Part shown: in pieces, positions 6,338-13,411 of the stretch
Layout of the letters: every line of letters begins with the position of its first letter
How positions within the stretch are numbered: position 1 is the stretch's first letter
Assembly: GCA_947629725.1 (NCBI GenBank)
Contig: CANREU010000026.1
Location: 1-13,445, forward strand
Source: an uncultured Clostridia bacterium
GTDB lineage: Bacteria > Bacillota > Clostridia > Christensenellales > Borkfalkiaceae
Length of the DNA: 13,445 nt
Direction of reading: 5' to 3'
Translations under genes and position numbers: made by a program
Notes under the pieces: generated by a model
Databases searched by the model: none
What the model was told of the DNA's origin: nothing
Seen by the model: the letters and a program-made list of their open reading frames with translations, nothing else

Positions 6338-8124
6338 ATTTTTCCTCCGTTACGCACTTTTTTCAATTGTTTGGAATATTCGGAGATCTCCGCGAGGACC
6401 TTTCTCCGTTCCTCCTGCGTGAGATCGCCGTTGAGCCGCTCGCGGGCGGCGGCATAGAGGGCGGAAATACGCCCCTCTTCGAGAATGTTCACGCAGTCGC
6501 GGAAATAGCGCTCCGCGCCCTCGCCGTCGAGATTCTCCCCCGAGTCGAGATTCAGGACCTCCGAGAGCTCCTTCTCCCCGTCGTCCACCACCTCGAACAC
6601 CCCGCTCGGCCGCACCTTCCCCTCCTTTCTCGCCGCGGAGATGTAGTCCGCAATGGCGCGGAGGACGGGATCGGGATAGCCGACGCCCGCGGGGTCGAAC
6701 CCGAGGGCATAGGGCTTGGAGAAGAGGCAGGCGGCGAGCACGAACCGCATGGCGACCCGCTCGCGGTCCTTCTCCGTTTCCTTCTTGGGGGGCTCCTTCT
6801 TCTCCGCCTCCTTCTGCGAGGGCAGACGGTCGAGATCGCTTTGGAGGGCGGAATAACTCACGTCCGCCTCGGCGGCGATCCTCTTAAGGAGCTCCTCCTT
6901 CTCCGTTTCGCTCTCTGCCTCCCGCACGACGGCGAGCGCCTCCCGCACGAACTCCCGCTTCTCCTCCGAGCGGGAGAGGTCGTATCCACGCCGCACCGAA
7001 AGCAATCGGTAGTCGATGAGGGGCATCGCCCTGTCGAGGCAGTCTTTATAGGCCTCGGGCCCCTTTTTGGTGATGACGTCGTCGGGGTCGAGCCCTTCGG
7101 GGAGGGGCACGACGCGGAGCTTCACCCCCTCGTCCTCGAGGAGTTTGAGCCCGCGCAGGTTCGCCGACTGCCCCGCCGCGTCCCCGTCGTAACTGATGAG
7201 TACGGTATCGGAATACCGCTTGCAGAGGCGCGCCTGCTCCTTGGTGAGCGAGGTCCCCATGCTCGCGACGACGTTCCTGAACCCCGCCTGATAGAGGGAG
7301 ATCACGTCGAAATACCCCTCGAGCATCACGATGTAGGGAAGTCCCCCCGCCCGCTTCTCCTTCTTGAGGAGGTTGATGTTGTAGAGGGTCCTGCTCTTGC
7401 TGAAGATCTCCGTCTCGCGGGTGTTCTTATACTTCGCGCGGTCGGCGGGCTTCATGAGCCTGCCGCCGAAAGCGATCACCTCGTCGAACTGGTCGATGAC
7501 GGGAATGATGAGCCTCCCGCCGAGGGAATCGAAGATCCTGCCCTCCTCCGTCTTGCCGCACGCGCCGCTCTCCAGACACTCCTCGCGGGTGTAGCCCTGC
7601 GCGAGCAGGTGGGCGGGGAGAGACTGGTAGTCGAGCGAGGCGCCCAGCCCGAATTTTCTCGCGGTGGAGGGGGTTATCTTCCTCTTTTCGAGGTAGGAAA
7701 GATACTCGTCCGCCCGCCCCGAGCGGAGGTTGTTGAGGTAGAAGCGCGCCGCGTCCTTCATGAGGGCGTGGAGCCTGTCCCGCTTCTTTTTTTTCTCCGC
7801 GGCCTCTTCGGCAGAACGGTCGTCGAGGGCGGGGACCTCCATCTTCACGCGGTCGGCAAGGATGTGCACCGCCTGCATGAAGTCGCAGTTCTCATACTCC
7901 TTCACGAAGGTGATGACGTCCCCCGAGGCGCCGCAGCCGAAACAGTGGTAGTAGTTATCCGCCGCATTCACGGCAAAGGAGGGAGTCTTTTCGTGGTGGA
8001 AGGGGCAGCACGCCCAATACTGGTAGCCCCGCCTCTCGAGACTTATGTAGGAGCCGATGACCTCCGCAATGCTGTTCTTCTCTTTGAGTTCGCGGAGGAA
8101 GTCGGAGAAATCTCCGCTTCTCAT
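6334..8124 (-). CDS. dnaG: DNA primase DnaG
   Basis: DnaG synthesises RNA primers at the replication fork together with the DnaB-type helicase. The 596-residue protein has the usual length. The N-terminal CHC2 zinc-binding domain shows CPFH (C40, H43) with EKTPSF just after it, and YHCFGCGASGD (C61, C64). The catalytic core includes GLGASLDYQ and FGGRLM, followed by the Toprim domain with its Glu in MLEGYFDVISLYQAG and the acidic DGDAAG motif. The C-terminal part from about residue 400, rich in Glu and Lys, should be the helicase-interaction region, but this is inferred from position only. The ATG at 8124 is preceded by GGGAGGGGG and overlaps the dgt stop as ATGA; the frame is open further upstream but lies inside dgt. 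The dnaG-rpoD order is the classic macromolecular-synthesis arrangement. Confidence 0.97.
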   Translation of the reverse strand: MRSGDFSDFLRELKEKNSIAEVIGSYISLERRGYQYWACCPFHHEKTPSFAVNAADNYYHCFGCGASGDVITFVKEYENCDFMQAVHILADRVKMEVPALDDRSAEEAAEKKKKRDRLHALMKDAARFYLNNLRSGRADEYLSYLEKRKITPSTARKFGLGASLDYQSLPAHLLAQGYTREECLESGACGKTEEGRIFDSLGGRLIIPVIDQFDEVIAFGGRLMKPADRAKYKNTRETEIFSKSRTLYNINLLKKEKRAGGLPYIVMLEGYFDVISLYQAGFRNVVASMGTSLTKEQARLCKRYSDTVLISYDGDAAGQSANLRGLKLLEDEGVKLRVVPLPEGLDPDDVITKKGPEAYKDCLDRAMPLIDYRLLSVRRGYDLSRSEEKREFVREALAVVREAESETEKEELLKRIAAEADVSYSALQSDLDRLPSQKEAEKKEPPKKETEKDRERVAMRFVLAACLFSKPYALGFDPAGVGYPDPVLRAIADYISAARKEGKVRPSGVFEVVDDGEKELSEVLNLDSGENLDGEGAERYFRDCVNILEEGRISALYAAARERLNGDLTQEERRKVLAEISEYSKQLKKVRNGGKI

Positions 8125-9116
8125 AACACCCCCTCCCGAGGCACGAACAGTTCCTTGAAGACGCCGATCGCATACTTGTCCGTCATAGAGGAGAGATAGT
8201 CGCACACCGCCCGCGGGACGTCTGTCTCCGCCGTCTTGCGGTAGCGCTCGGGGAGCTCTTCGGGACGTTCGGTGTAGTAGCCGTAGAGGGCGCGGAGCAT
8301 GCGGTCGGCACTCTTCTGGATGAGCTTGTTCGCGCGCTCGTACACGTGTTCAAACATGAACGAACGGAGCTCGTCGAGCGCCTTTCCCCTCTCCTCCGAC
8401 ATCCGCACATAGGGCTTGCCGTAGGACTCGCGGTAGATGTCGAGGATGGCGGCGTTTATCCGCGCCGAGGTGTGCGACCCGAAGAGGGCGACGGCGTCCT
8501 GCGGGAGCTGCTCCGCCGTGAGAAATCCCGCGCGGATGGCGTCCTCGATGTCGTGGTTGATGTAGGCGATGAGGTCGGCATACCGCACGACTTCCGCCTC
8601 GAGGGTCTCGGGCTTGCCCGCGGGGGTGTGGTTGAGGATCCCGCTCCGCACCTCATAGGTGAGGTTGAGCCCCTTGCCGTCCTTTTCGAGGACGTCGACG
8701 ACGCGGAGGGACTGCTCGTTGTGGCGGAAGCCCCCGGGGTTCAGCGAGGCGAGCACCCTCTCCCCGATGTGCCCGAAGGGGGTGTGACCGAGGTCGTGCC
8801 CTAAAGCGATCGCCTCCGCGAGGTCCTCGTTGAGGGAGAGACAGCGGGCGATGGAACGGGCGATCTGCGAGACGTCGAGGGTGTGCGTGAGGCGCGACAT
8901 GTAGTGGTCGCCGTCGGGCGCAAAGAACACCTGCGTCTTGTTCTTGAGGCGCAAAAACGCCTTCGAGTAAATGATGCGGTCCCTGTCCCGCTGGAAGTCG
9001 GTGCGCATGGGGCAGGGCTCTTCATGGCGGAGCCTCCCCTTCGTTTCCGCCGACTTCATCGCGTAGGGCGAGAGATCGCGCGCTTCGCGTTCAAAAATGG
9101 TTTCTTTCATCTTCAT
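8121..9116 (-). CDS. dgt: Deoxyguanosinetriphosphate triphosphohydrolase-like HD protein
   Basis: This is an HD-domain dNTP triphosphohydrolase of the Dgt family, which splits dNTPs to deoxynucleoside and triphosphate. The 331-residue length fits the shorter Dgt-like branch found next to dnaG in Firmicutes. Metal ligands of the HD fold are visible as RLTHTL (H78), LGHDLGHTPFGH (H107, D108) and RYADLIAYINHDIEDAI (D184). The N-terminal FQRDRDRIIYSKAFLRLKNKTQV matches the family opening. Two in-frame starts exist, ATG at 9116 and ATG at 9110. No good ribosome binding site is at the right distance from either: the nearest strong purine block, AGAGGAG, is about 30 bases upstream. The gene opens the dgt-dnaG-rpoD operon after an AT-rich intergenic region. 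Substrate preference among dNTPs cannot be told from sequence. Confidence 0.93.
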   Translation of the reverse strand: MKMKETIFEREARDLSPYAMKSAETKGRLRHEEPCPMRTDFQRDRDRIIYSKAFLRLKNKTQVFFAPDGDHYMSRLTHTLDVSQIARSIARCLSLNEDLAEAIALGHDLGHTPFGHIGERVLASLNPGGFRHNEQSLRVVDVLEKDGKGLNLTYEVRSGILNHTPAGKPETLEAEVVRYADLIAYINHDIEDAIRAGFLTAEQLPQDAVALFGSHTSARINAAILDIYRESYGKPYVRMSEERGKALDELRSFMFEHVYERANKLIQKSADRMLRALYGYYTERPEELPERYRKTAETDVPRAVCDYLSSMTDKYAIGVFKELFVPREGVL

Positions 9117-9139
9117 CGCTTAATATTTCGTCCCGAAAG

Positions 9140-9165
9140 AAAAAAACTCCTCTTTTTTGGAAGAG
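9140..9165 (-). terminator. Weak candidate Rho-independent terminator
   Basis: On the minus strand CTCTT (9165-9161) can pair with AAGAG (9154-9150) across a 6-base loop, followed after three bases by seven consecutive T (9146-9140). The T-run is right for intrinsic termination, but a 5-bp, AT-containing stem is weak. It could end the aroE-aroQ-aroK-SDR-GH31 transcript or act as an attenuator in the dgt leader. Confidence 0.3.
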
Positions 9166-9191
9166 ATTTTTCAAAAATACGGAAGTATGCG

Positions 9192-9204
9192 CGGCATAAT
9201 GCCG
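9192..9204. repeat. 13-bp palindrome
   Basis: CGGCAT (9192-9197) and ATGCCG (9199-9204) are perfect reverse complements around a single central A. The palindrome abuts and shares one base with the larger dyad at 9204-9224. It may be half of a composite operator or a small RNA hairpin; nothing in the sequence identifies a binding protein. Confidence 0.45.
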
Positions 9205-9224
9205 TATTATGTGTGACATAATAC
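9204..9224. promoter_or_regulatory. Perfect 9+3+9 dyad, candidate operator
   Basis: GTATTATGT (9204-9212) and ACATAATAC (9216-9224) are exact reverse complements separated by GTG. The AT-rich arms and short spacer are what a dimeric repressor of the GntR, MarR or TetR type would bind, but no such regulator gene is in the window. In the dgt leader RNA (minus strand) the same arms could form a hairpin competing with the AATACGG/CCGTATT pairing at 9177-9208. Confidence 0.5.
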
Positions 9225-9257
9225 TATGCACAGCCGAAATTTTCGCCTTAAATCGCC

Positions 9258-11216
9258 CTATCTGCGCCTGAAAACGGGGATCGTATCGAGCGGGGCGTCC
9301 ACCGTGTAGTCTCCGCCGACGTACTTTTTCCCCGTGAAGAAATCTTCCCATTCGCCGCGGGGAAGATATACGGAGCGCGCGGTTTGGCCCTCATACAGGA
9401 CGGGCGCCACAAGAAGCTCGCTCCCGAGCATATATTCGTCCCCCACTTCCCACGCCCTGCCGTCCTCGGGGAACTCGAAGAAGAGCGTGCGCATGACGGG
9501 ATAGCCCTTCTCGCTCGCCTCGCGGAAGGCTTTTTTGAGATGATCTTTGAGGCCGCGGCGGATCCCGACGAAGCGCTTTAAGATGGCCTCGGTCTCCCCG
9601 CCGTAGCTCCATATCTCATTGGGCCTCCCCGTCGGAGAAAAGCCGCCGCCGAAGTCGAGATCTGTTAAATTCGGAATGTCGTGCGGTCCCCTGTCGCCGT
9701 GCAGCCGCAGGACGGGAGAGAAGACGGAAAATTCAAACCAGCGGACGAGAAGCTCCGAAAACCCCTTTGCCGTGACGTCCCCGAAAAACCCGCCCGTATC
9801 CGTCGTCCACCACGGGATCCCGGCGATCCCGATGTTGAGCCCTGCGGCGAGCTGGTCTCTGAGCGTCTGGAAATTGGAGCAAATGTCCCCCGACCAGACG
9901 AGGGCGGCATACTTTTGGCTCCCCACCCATGCGCTCCGCGTGAGATTCACGATGTCGGTGCGGCCCGCCGCTTTGAGGCCCTCGTAGAAGCCCTTCACAT
10001 GCTCGCGCGGATAGAGATTCCCCGTCTTCACGACGGGGCCCGCGGCATAGCGGAAGTGGTCGAAATCGTAGGCGGCGTACTCGGGCTCCGCCTCGTCGAG
10101 CCAAAAGCAGTCCACGCCCTTGTCGAAATAATTTTTCTTGACGCACGACCACAGATAGGCGCGCGCCTCGGGGTCGGTCGCGTCGTAGATCACGGTATCG
10201 CCCTGAAAATCGAAGCACTGCGGGGCGCCGCGTTCGGTGCGGACCAAGAGGCCGCGTTCGCGCATGGGCCCATAGTTGACGCTCTTCTTGTCTACCGTCG
10301 GCCATACCGAGACCATGCACCGCACGCCCATTTCGTGCAGCTCATCGGTCATCGCCCGCACGTCGGGCCAATAGGTGCGGTCGAACGCCCAATCGCCCTG
10401 CCGTACCCAATGGAAGAAGTCTATGACGATGACGTCGAGCGGGACGCCCCTCCTCTTATACTCCCGCGCCACGGACAGCACCTCTTCCTGCGTGCGATAG
10501 CGAAGTTTGCTCTGCCACAGGCCGAGCGCATTCTCGGGAAACTCCGGCGCCCGCCCCGTGACCTCGGTGTATCGCTCTATGATCTCTTTGGGGCTCCCCG
10601 CGGCCACCCAGTAGTCGATCTCGTCGGAGGAGAGTTCCCGCCACTGCGTAAAGTTGGCGCCGAACACCGCCTCTCCCACCCCGGGATGGTTCAGGAGAAA
10701 CCCGTAGCCGCGCGAAGAGAGCACGAACGGGATGCTGATCTGCGAATTGCGCTGGGCGAGCTCCAAAATGCAGCCCTTCAAATCGAAATTCGGCTGTTGG
10801 TACTGCCCCATCCCGAACAGCTTTTCCTCCTGCGCTTCGAAGCGCAGGGCGATCTCGTAGTCGCTCCCGTGGGGCTTATATTCGCGCGCCGCCAGCTTCA
10901 TGCTCGGGCTGTGCTCGTTCGCCCCCGAAAAATCGCGGGAATACTCCTTCAGGAGCACCCGCTCCCCCTCGTAAAACGTGAGATAGCCGTTTCGGTGCAC
11001 AACGCAGCGGAGCTTTCCGTTTTGGATATACGCCCCGCTCTCCGTCTGCCCGCAAACGGCTTGCGTCACGGGCGGGAGGTCCAGCCCCTTCTCCGCCCCC
11101 GAAAACTTTTTATTTACCGTCGCACGGACGCGGAGCGCGTCCCGCCCCCACGGCTCGATGCGGACGGTCTCATATCCCGACCGTGCGGTCAGCGCATTGC
11201 CCAATTCAAATCGCAT
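9258..11216 (-). CDS. Glycoside hydrolase family 31 alpha-glycosidase (alpha-xylosidase/alpha-glucosidase type)
   Basis: The 652-residue protein has the GH31 layout: an N-terminal beta-sandwich (about 1-215), then a TIM barrel beginning PENALGLWQSKLRYRTQEEV. The barrel contains VIVIDFFHW (262-270), the nucleophile Asp in FWLDEAEPE (D374) and the acid/base Asp in WSGD (D444). It continues with GIPWWTTDTGGF (466-477) and RLHGDRG (504-510). The WLDEAEPE form of the nucleophile motif suggests an exo-acting alpha-xylosidase or alpha-glucosidase; substrate is not certain. No signal peptide is seen, so a cytoplasmic role on imported oligosaccharides is likely. It ends abruptly at DTIPVFRRR, where many relatives continue FVRAGxIIP and into further beta domains. 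The ATG at 11216, with AGAGAGG 8 bases upstream, is preferred over an adjacent GTG at 11219. It lies 24 bases after the SDR gene. Confidence 0.9.
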   Translation of the reverse strand: MRFELGNALTARSGYETVRIEPWGRDALRVRATVNKKFSGAEKGLDLPPVTQAVCGQTESGAYIQNGKLRCVVHRNGYLTFYEGERVLLKEYSRDFSGANEHSPSMKLAAREYKPHGSDYEIALRFEAQEEKLFGMGQYQQPNFDLKGCILELAQRNSQISIPFVLSSRGYGFLLNHPGVGEAVFGANFTQWRELSSDEIDYWVAAGSPKEIIERYTEVTGRAPEFPENALGLWQSKLRYRTQEEVLSVAREYKRRGVPLDVIVIDFFHWVRQGDWAFDRTYWPDVRAMTDELHEMGVRCMVSVWPTVDKKSVNYGPMRERGLLVRTERGAPQCFDFQGDTVIYDATDPEARAYLWSCVKKNYFDKGVDCFWLDEAEPEYAAYDFDHFRYAAGPVVKTGNLYPREHVKGFYEGLKAAGRTDIVNLTRSAWVGSQKYAALVWSGDICSNFQTLRDQLAAGLNIGIAGIPWWTTDTGGFFGDVTAKGFSELLVRWFEFSVFSPVLRLHGDRGPHDIPNLTDLDFGGGFSPTGRPNEIWSYGGETEAILKRFVGIRRGLKDHLKKAFREASEKGYPVMRTLFFEFPEDGRAWEVGDEYMLGSELLVAPVLYEGQTARSVYLPRGEWEDFFTGKKYVGGDYTVDAPLDTIPVFRRR

Positions 11217-11240
11217 CACAAGCGCCTCTCTTTGCCCTTC

Positions 11241-11939
11241 TCAAATCAAAAATCCGCCGTTCACGCCCAAAATTTGCCCCGTGATGTAGCGCGCCGAGAG
11301 CAAAAAGCACACGGCCTCCGCCACTTCTTCGGGAGTGCCGAACCGCCCCAGCGGGATGTCCTCCCCGAGCGCCCTTCTCTCCTCCGCGGAGAGCCGCGCG
11401 TTCATCGCGGTATCGATGACCCCGGGGGAAACGCAGTTCACCGTGATCCCCGCGGGTGCAAGCTCCTTCGCAAGCGACTTGGAAAAGGCGATGAGCGCCC
11501 CTTTCGAGGCCGCGTAAACGCTCTCGCAGCTCGCGCCGCACTCCCCCCACACGGAGGCAATATTCACGACGGCGCCGCCCCGCACGAGCAGCTTTTTCAC
11601 GGCATATTTCGCGCAGAGAAAAGCGCCGCGCATGTTCACGTCCATCACGCGCGCATACTCCTCTCCCGAGATGTCCTGCACCTGTTTGAAGAGGGCGACG
11701 CCCGCGTTGTTCACGAGCGCGTCGAGGGAGGAAAACCTTTCAAAGAGCGCCTTGACCTCCCCCTCGTCCCGCACGTCCGCGCGCAAAAATTCGACGGCGG
11801 GCAGCATGTCCCGCGCCCGCGCCGCATCCTCTTCGGAGGCGGAATAGGTCGCCGTCACGGCATACCCGTCCTCCGCAAGTTTTTTACAGACGGCGAGCCC
11901 GATCCCCCGTGTCCCTCCCGTGACGAGCGCCCGTTTCAT
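11241..11939 (-). CDS. SDR-family NAD(P)-dependent oxidoreductase (FabG-like)
   Basis: This classical short-chain dehydrogenase/reductase has 232 residues. The Rossmann motif TGGTRGIG is at 7-14, NNAG at 77-80, and the catalytic tetrad is N102, S129, Y142 and K146 (SVYAASKGA). C-terminal VSPGVIDTAM and GRFGTPEEVAEAVCFLLS with TGQILGVNGG match 3-oxoacyl-ACP reductases (FabG) closely. No acyl-carrier or other fatty-acid gene is nearby, so FabG is only the nearest family label and the substrate is open. A link to carbohydrate oxidation or reduction through the downstream GH31 gene is possible. It overlaps the aroK stop as ATGA with a weak GGAAAAGG site. The frame is open further upstream only because it shadows aroK. 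Confidence 0.88.
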   Translation of the reverse strand: MKRALVTGGTRGIGLAVCKKLAEDGYAVTATYSASEEDAARARDMLPAVEFLRADVRDEGEVKALFERFSSLDALVNNAGVALFKQVQDISGEEYARVMDVNMRGAFLCAKYAVKKLLVRGGAVVNIASVWGECGASCESVYAASKGALIAFSKSLAKELAPAGITVNCVSPGVIDTAMNARLSAEERRALGEDIPLGRFGTPEEVAEAVCFLLSARYITGQILGVNGGFLI

Positions 11940-12442
11940 GCCTTTTCCGCGAGGGCGACGATCTCCCGCGCGACCTCTTCTATCGTCTTCCCGTCGGTGT
12001 CGACGATGTAGTCGGCGACCCGCTCGTAGACGGGCGTGCGCTCCGCGAGGAGCTCGCCGAGCTTCTCCGCCGTCTTGCCCGTATCCTTGAGGAGGGGACG
12101 AGTCTCGTCGGCGCGCACCCGCAGAAGGAGGGTCTCGAAGGAGGCGCGCATGAAGAAAATTTTCCCGCCCCGTTTGAGCATTTCCGCGTTTTCGGGCTTT
12201 AAGACGAGCCCGCCGCCCGTGGAGATGACGAGGTCCTCCTTCCCCGCGAGCTCGCGCACGATGTCCGTCTCGAGGGCGCGGAAGTGCTCCTCGCCGTAAA
12301 ACTCGAAGATGTCGGAGATCCGCCCGTAGCGGTCGGTGATCACGACGTCGGTGTCGAACCATCTTCTTCCCGTGAGTTCGGCGACGCGGATCCCCACGCT
12401 CGTCTTGCCCACTCCCATCATTCCGCAGAGCACGACGTTCAT
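11936..12442 (-). CDS. aroK: Shikimate kinase
   Basis: Shikimate kinase phosphorylates shikimate at O3 with ATP, the fifth step of the shikimate pathway. The 168-residue product is family-sized. The Walker A loop is GMMGVGKTS (7-15), FDTD (29-32) holds the substrate-binding Asp, FRALE (54-58) the conserved Arg, STGGG (74-78) the glycine-rich shikimate site, and ADETRPLL (111-118) the LID with its Arg. The ATG at 12442 overlaps the aroQ stop as ATGA and is preceded by GGAGAG at about 9 bases. The gene lies between aroQ and the SDR gene in a run of four-base overlaps, so expression is almost certainly coupled. Confidence 0.96.
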   Translation of the reverse strand: MNVVLCGMMGVGKTSVGIRVAELTGRRWFDTDVVITDRYGRISDIFEFYGEEHFRALETDIVRELAGKEDLVISTGGGLVLKPENAEMLKRGGKIFFMRASFETLLLRVRADETRPLLKDTGKTAEKLGELLAERTPVYERVADYIVDTDGKTIEEVAREIVALAEKA

Positions 12443-12861
12443 AAGAAGAAACTCTCCATCGCGAGAAGATAGCTCTTTTTGCCGAAGCCGAGGATCTCGC
12501 CGCGGCAGACGGGGGTGAGCACCGAAGTGCGGCGGAACTCCTCCCGCGCGTGGACGTTGGTCATGTGCACTTCGACGACGGGGACGGAGACGGCCGCGAT
12601 CGCGTCGCGCAGGGCGATGGAATAGTGGGTGTAGGCGCCCGCGTTGAGGACGATCCCGTCGTACTTTCCCTCCGCCTCCTGAATGCGGGTGCAGAGCTCC
12701 CCCTCGAGGTTGCTCTGGAAAAAGTCGGCCGTATGTCCCCGCTTTTCGGCGTAGGCGGCGAGTTCGCGGTTGATGCTCTCGAGCGATTCCCCGCCGTAGA
12801 GCCCCTTCTCGCGCCTGCCCGTGAGATTGAGGTTGACCCCGTTCACAACTAAAAGTTTCAT
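12439..12861 (-). CDS. aroQ: Type II 3-dehydroquinate dehydratase
   Basis: This enzyme dehydrates 3-dehydroquinate to 3-dehydroshikimate, step three of the shikimate pathway, and forms dodecamers in known members. The 140-residue product shows NGVNLNLTGRRE (7-18) with the flexible-loop catalytic Tyr in GLYGG (Y22), the LNAGAYTHYSIALRDAI block (72-88), and EVHMTNVHAREEFRRTS (97-113) with the catalytic His (H99). The ATG at 12861 has GGAGGG at 8-base spacing and overlaps the aroE stop as ATGA. The stop overlaps aroK in the same way. Confidence 0.96.
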   Translation of the reverse strand: MKLLVVNGVNLNLTGRREKGLYGGESLESINRELAAYAEKRGHTADFFQSNLEGELCTRIQEAEGKYDGIVLNAGAYTHYSIALRDAIAAVSVPVVEVHMTNVHAREEFRRTSVLTPVCRGEILGFGKKSYLLAMESFFL

Positions 12862-13411
12862 TGTTTTCCCTCCGTATATCCCCGATAGAGCGCCTTTGCT
12901 TCGGCGGGATCGGGGTCTCGATCCAAATAAATGCAGGCGGCAAAATACGCCTGATAGAAGAGCATGGCGGCACCGTTCACCGTCCTCTTTCCGAGAAGGC
13001 GGGCGATCCGCAAAAACTCCGATTCCGCGGGCACGTAGATAAGATCCGCCGCCCCGCCGCAAAGGGAGAGGAGCTGCTCTCCGGCGGGCTCCGTCTTCCC
13101 CCCTACGAAGGAGACGGAGGGGGTCTGCCCCACGGTGTCGTGCATGCCCACGCCCGTGCAGTTCACGATGAGATCGTAGGGGCGGATCTCCACCCCGCGG
13201 CAGGGGGTGAACCCGCCGAACTCGCCGTACACGCCGAAAAGGCGCTCTTCGTCCCTCTCGTAGGCAAACACGTTCGCGCCCGCCTCGCAGAGCTTTTTGA
13301 TACAGCTCCTCCCCGCGCCGCCCGCGCCCAGAACGAGGACGTCTTTTTTCGCTACGGAGATCCCCGCGTTTTCGAGCATGAGAAGGAAGCCGAGCCCGTC
13401 GGTGTTATACC
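12858..13411 (-). CDS. aroE: Shikimate dehydrogenase, N-terminal part missing
   Basis: AroE reduces 3-dehydroshikimate to shikimate with NADPH. Only the C-terminal two thirds are present. The visible protein begins at GYNTDGLGF, the conserved linker block, then shows the Rossmann motif VLGAGGAGRS, DLIVNCTGVGMH (family DLIINATPxGM) and VNGAAMLFYQA (family GxxMLxxQA). The segment DLIYVPAES corresponds to the usual DLVYNPxxT. The reading frame continues past the GYNTD codons to the window end, but those bases (13412-13445) are an exact inverted copy of 13369-13402 and encode no AroE-like sequence. I therefore end the credible coding region at about 13411. The missing dinucleotide-independent N-terminal domain should lie upstream in the true genome. 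Confidence 0.92.

Larger units (their letters stand above)
9117..9257. promoter_or_regulatory. AT-rich intergenic region before dgt with nested inverted repeats
   Basis: This is the largest gene-free stretch in the window and is much richer in A and T than the genes around it. It must hold the end of the aro/GH31 transcript, the start of the dgt-dnaG-rpoD transcript, or read-through between them. I see no convincing TTGACA/TATAAT pair. What is visible is a set of dyads listed separately: 9204-9224, 9192-9204, 9177-9208 and a weak stem with a run of seven T on the minus strand at 9140-9165. A regulatory role is inferred from position and symmetry only. Confidence 0.5.

Noticed and set aside
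6367..8199. A 610-codon plus-strand open frame antisense to dnaG
   Set aside because: Same explanation: dnaG is unmistakable and the antisense product has low complexity with no family match I can see.
9126..9138. Small hairpin TTTCG-TCC-CGAAA just before dgt as a riboswitch or thermosensor
   Set aside because: A 5-bp stem alone is too small to support such a claim, and the dgt ribosome binding site is not clearly enclosed by it.
9681..12011. A very long open frame (776 codons) on the plus strand, antisense to the GH31, SDR and aroK genes
   Set aside because: It lies opposite three well-supported genes. The product is rich in Arg, Pro, His and Ala with no recognisable domain. Strong G/C bias at third codon positions removes stops from the antisense frame.
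11940..12362. A long N-terminal extension of the SDR protein
   Set aside because: It is the aroK gene read out of frame; the Rossmann motif begins right after the ATG at 11939, as expected for classical SDRs.
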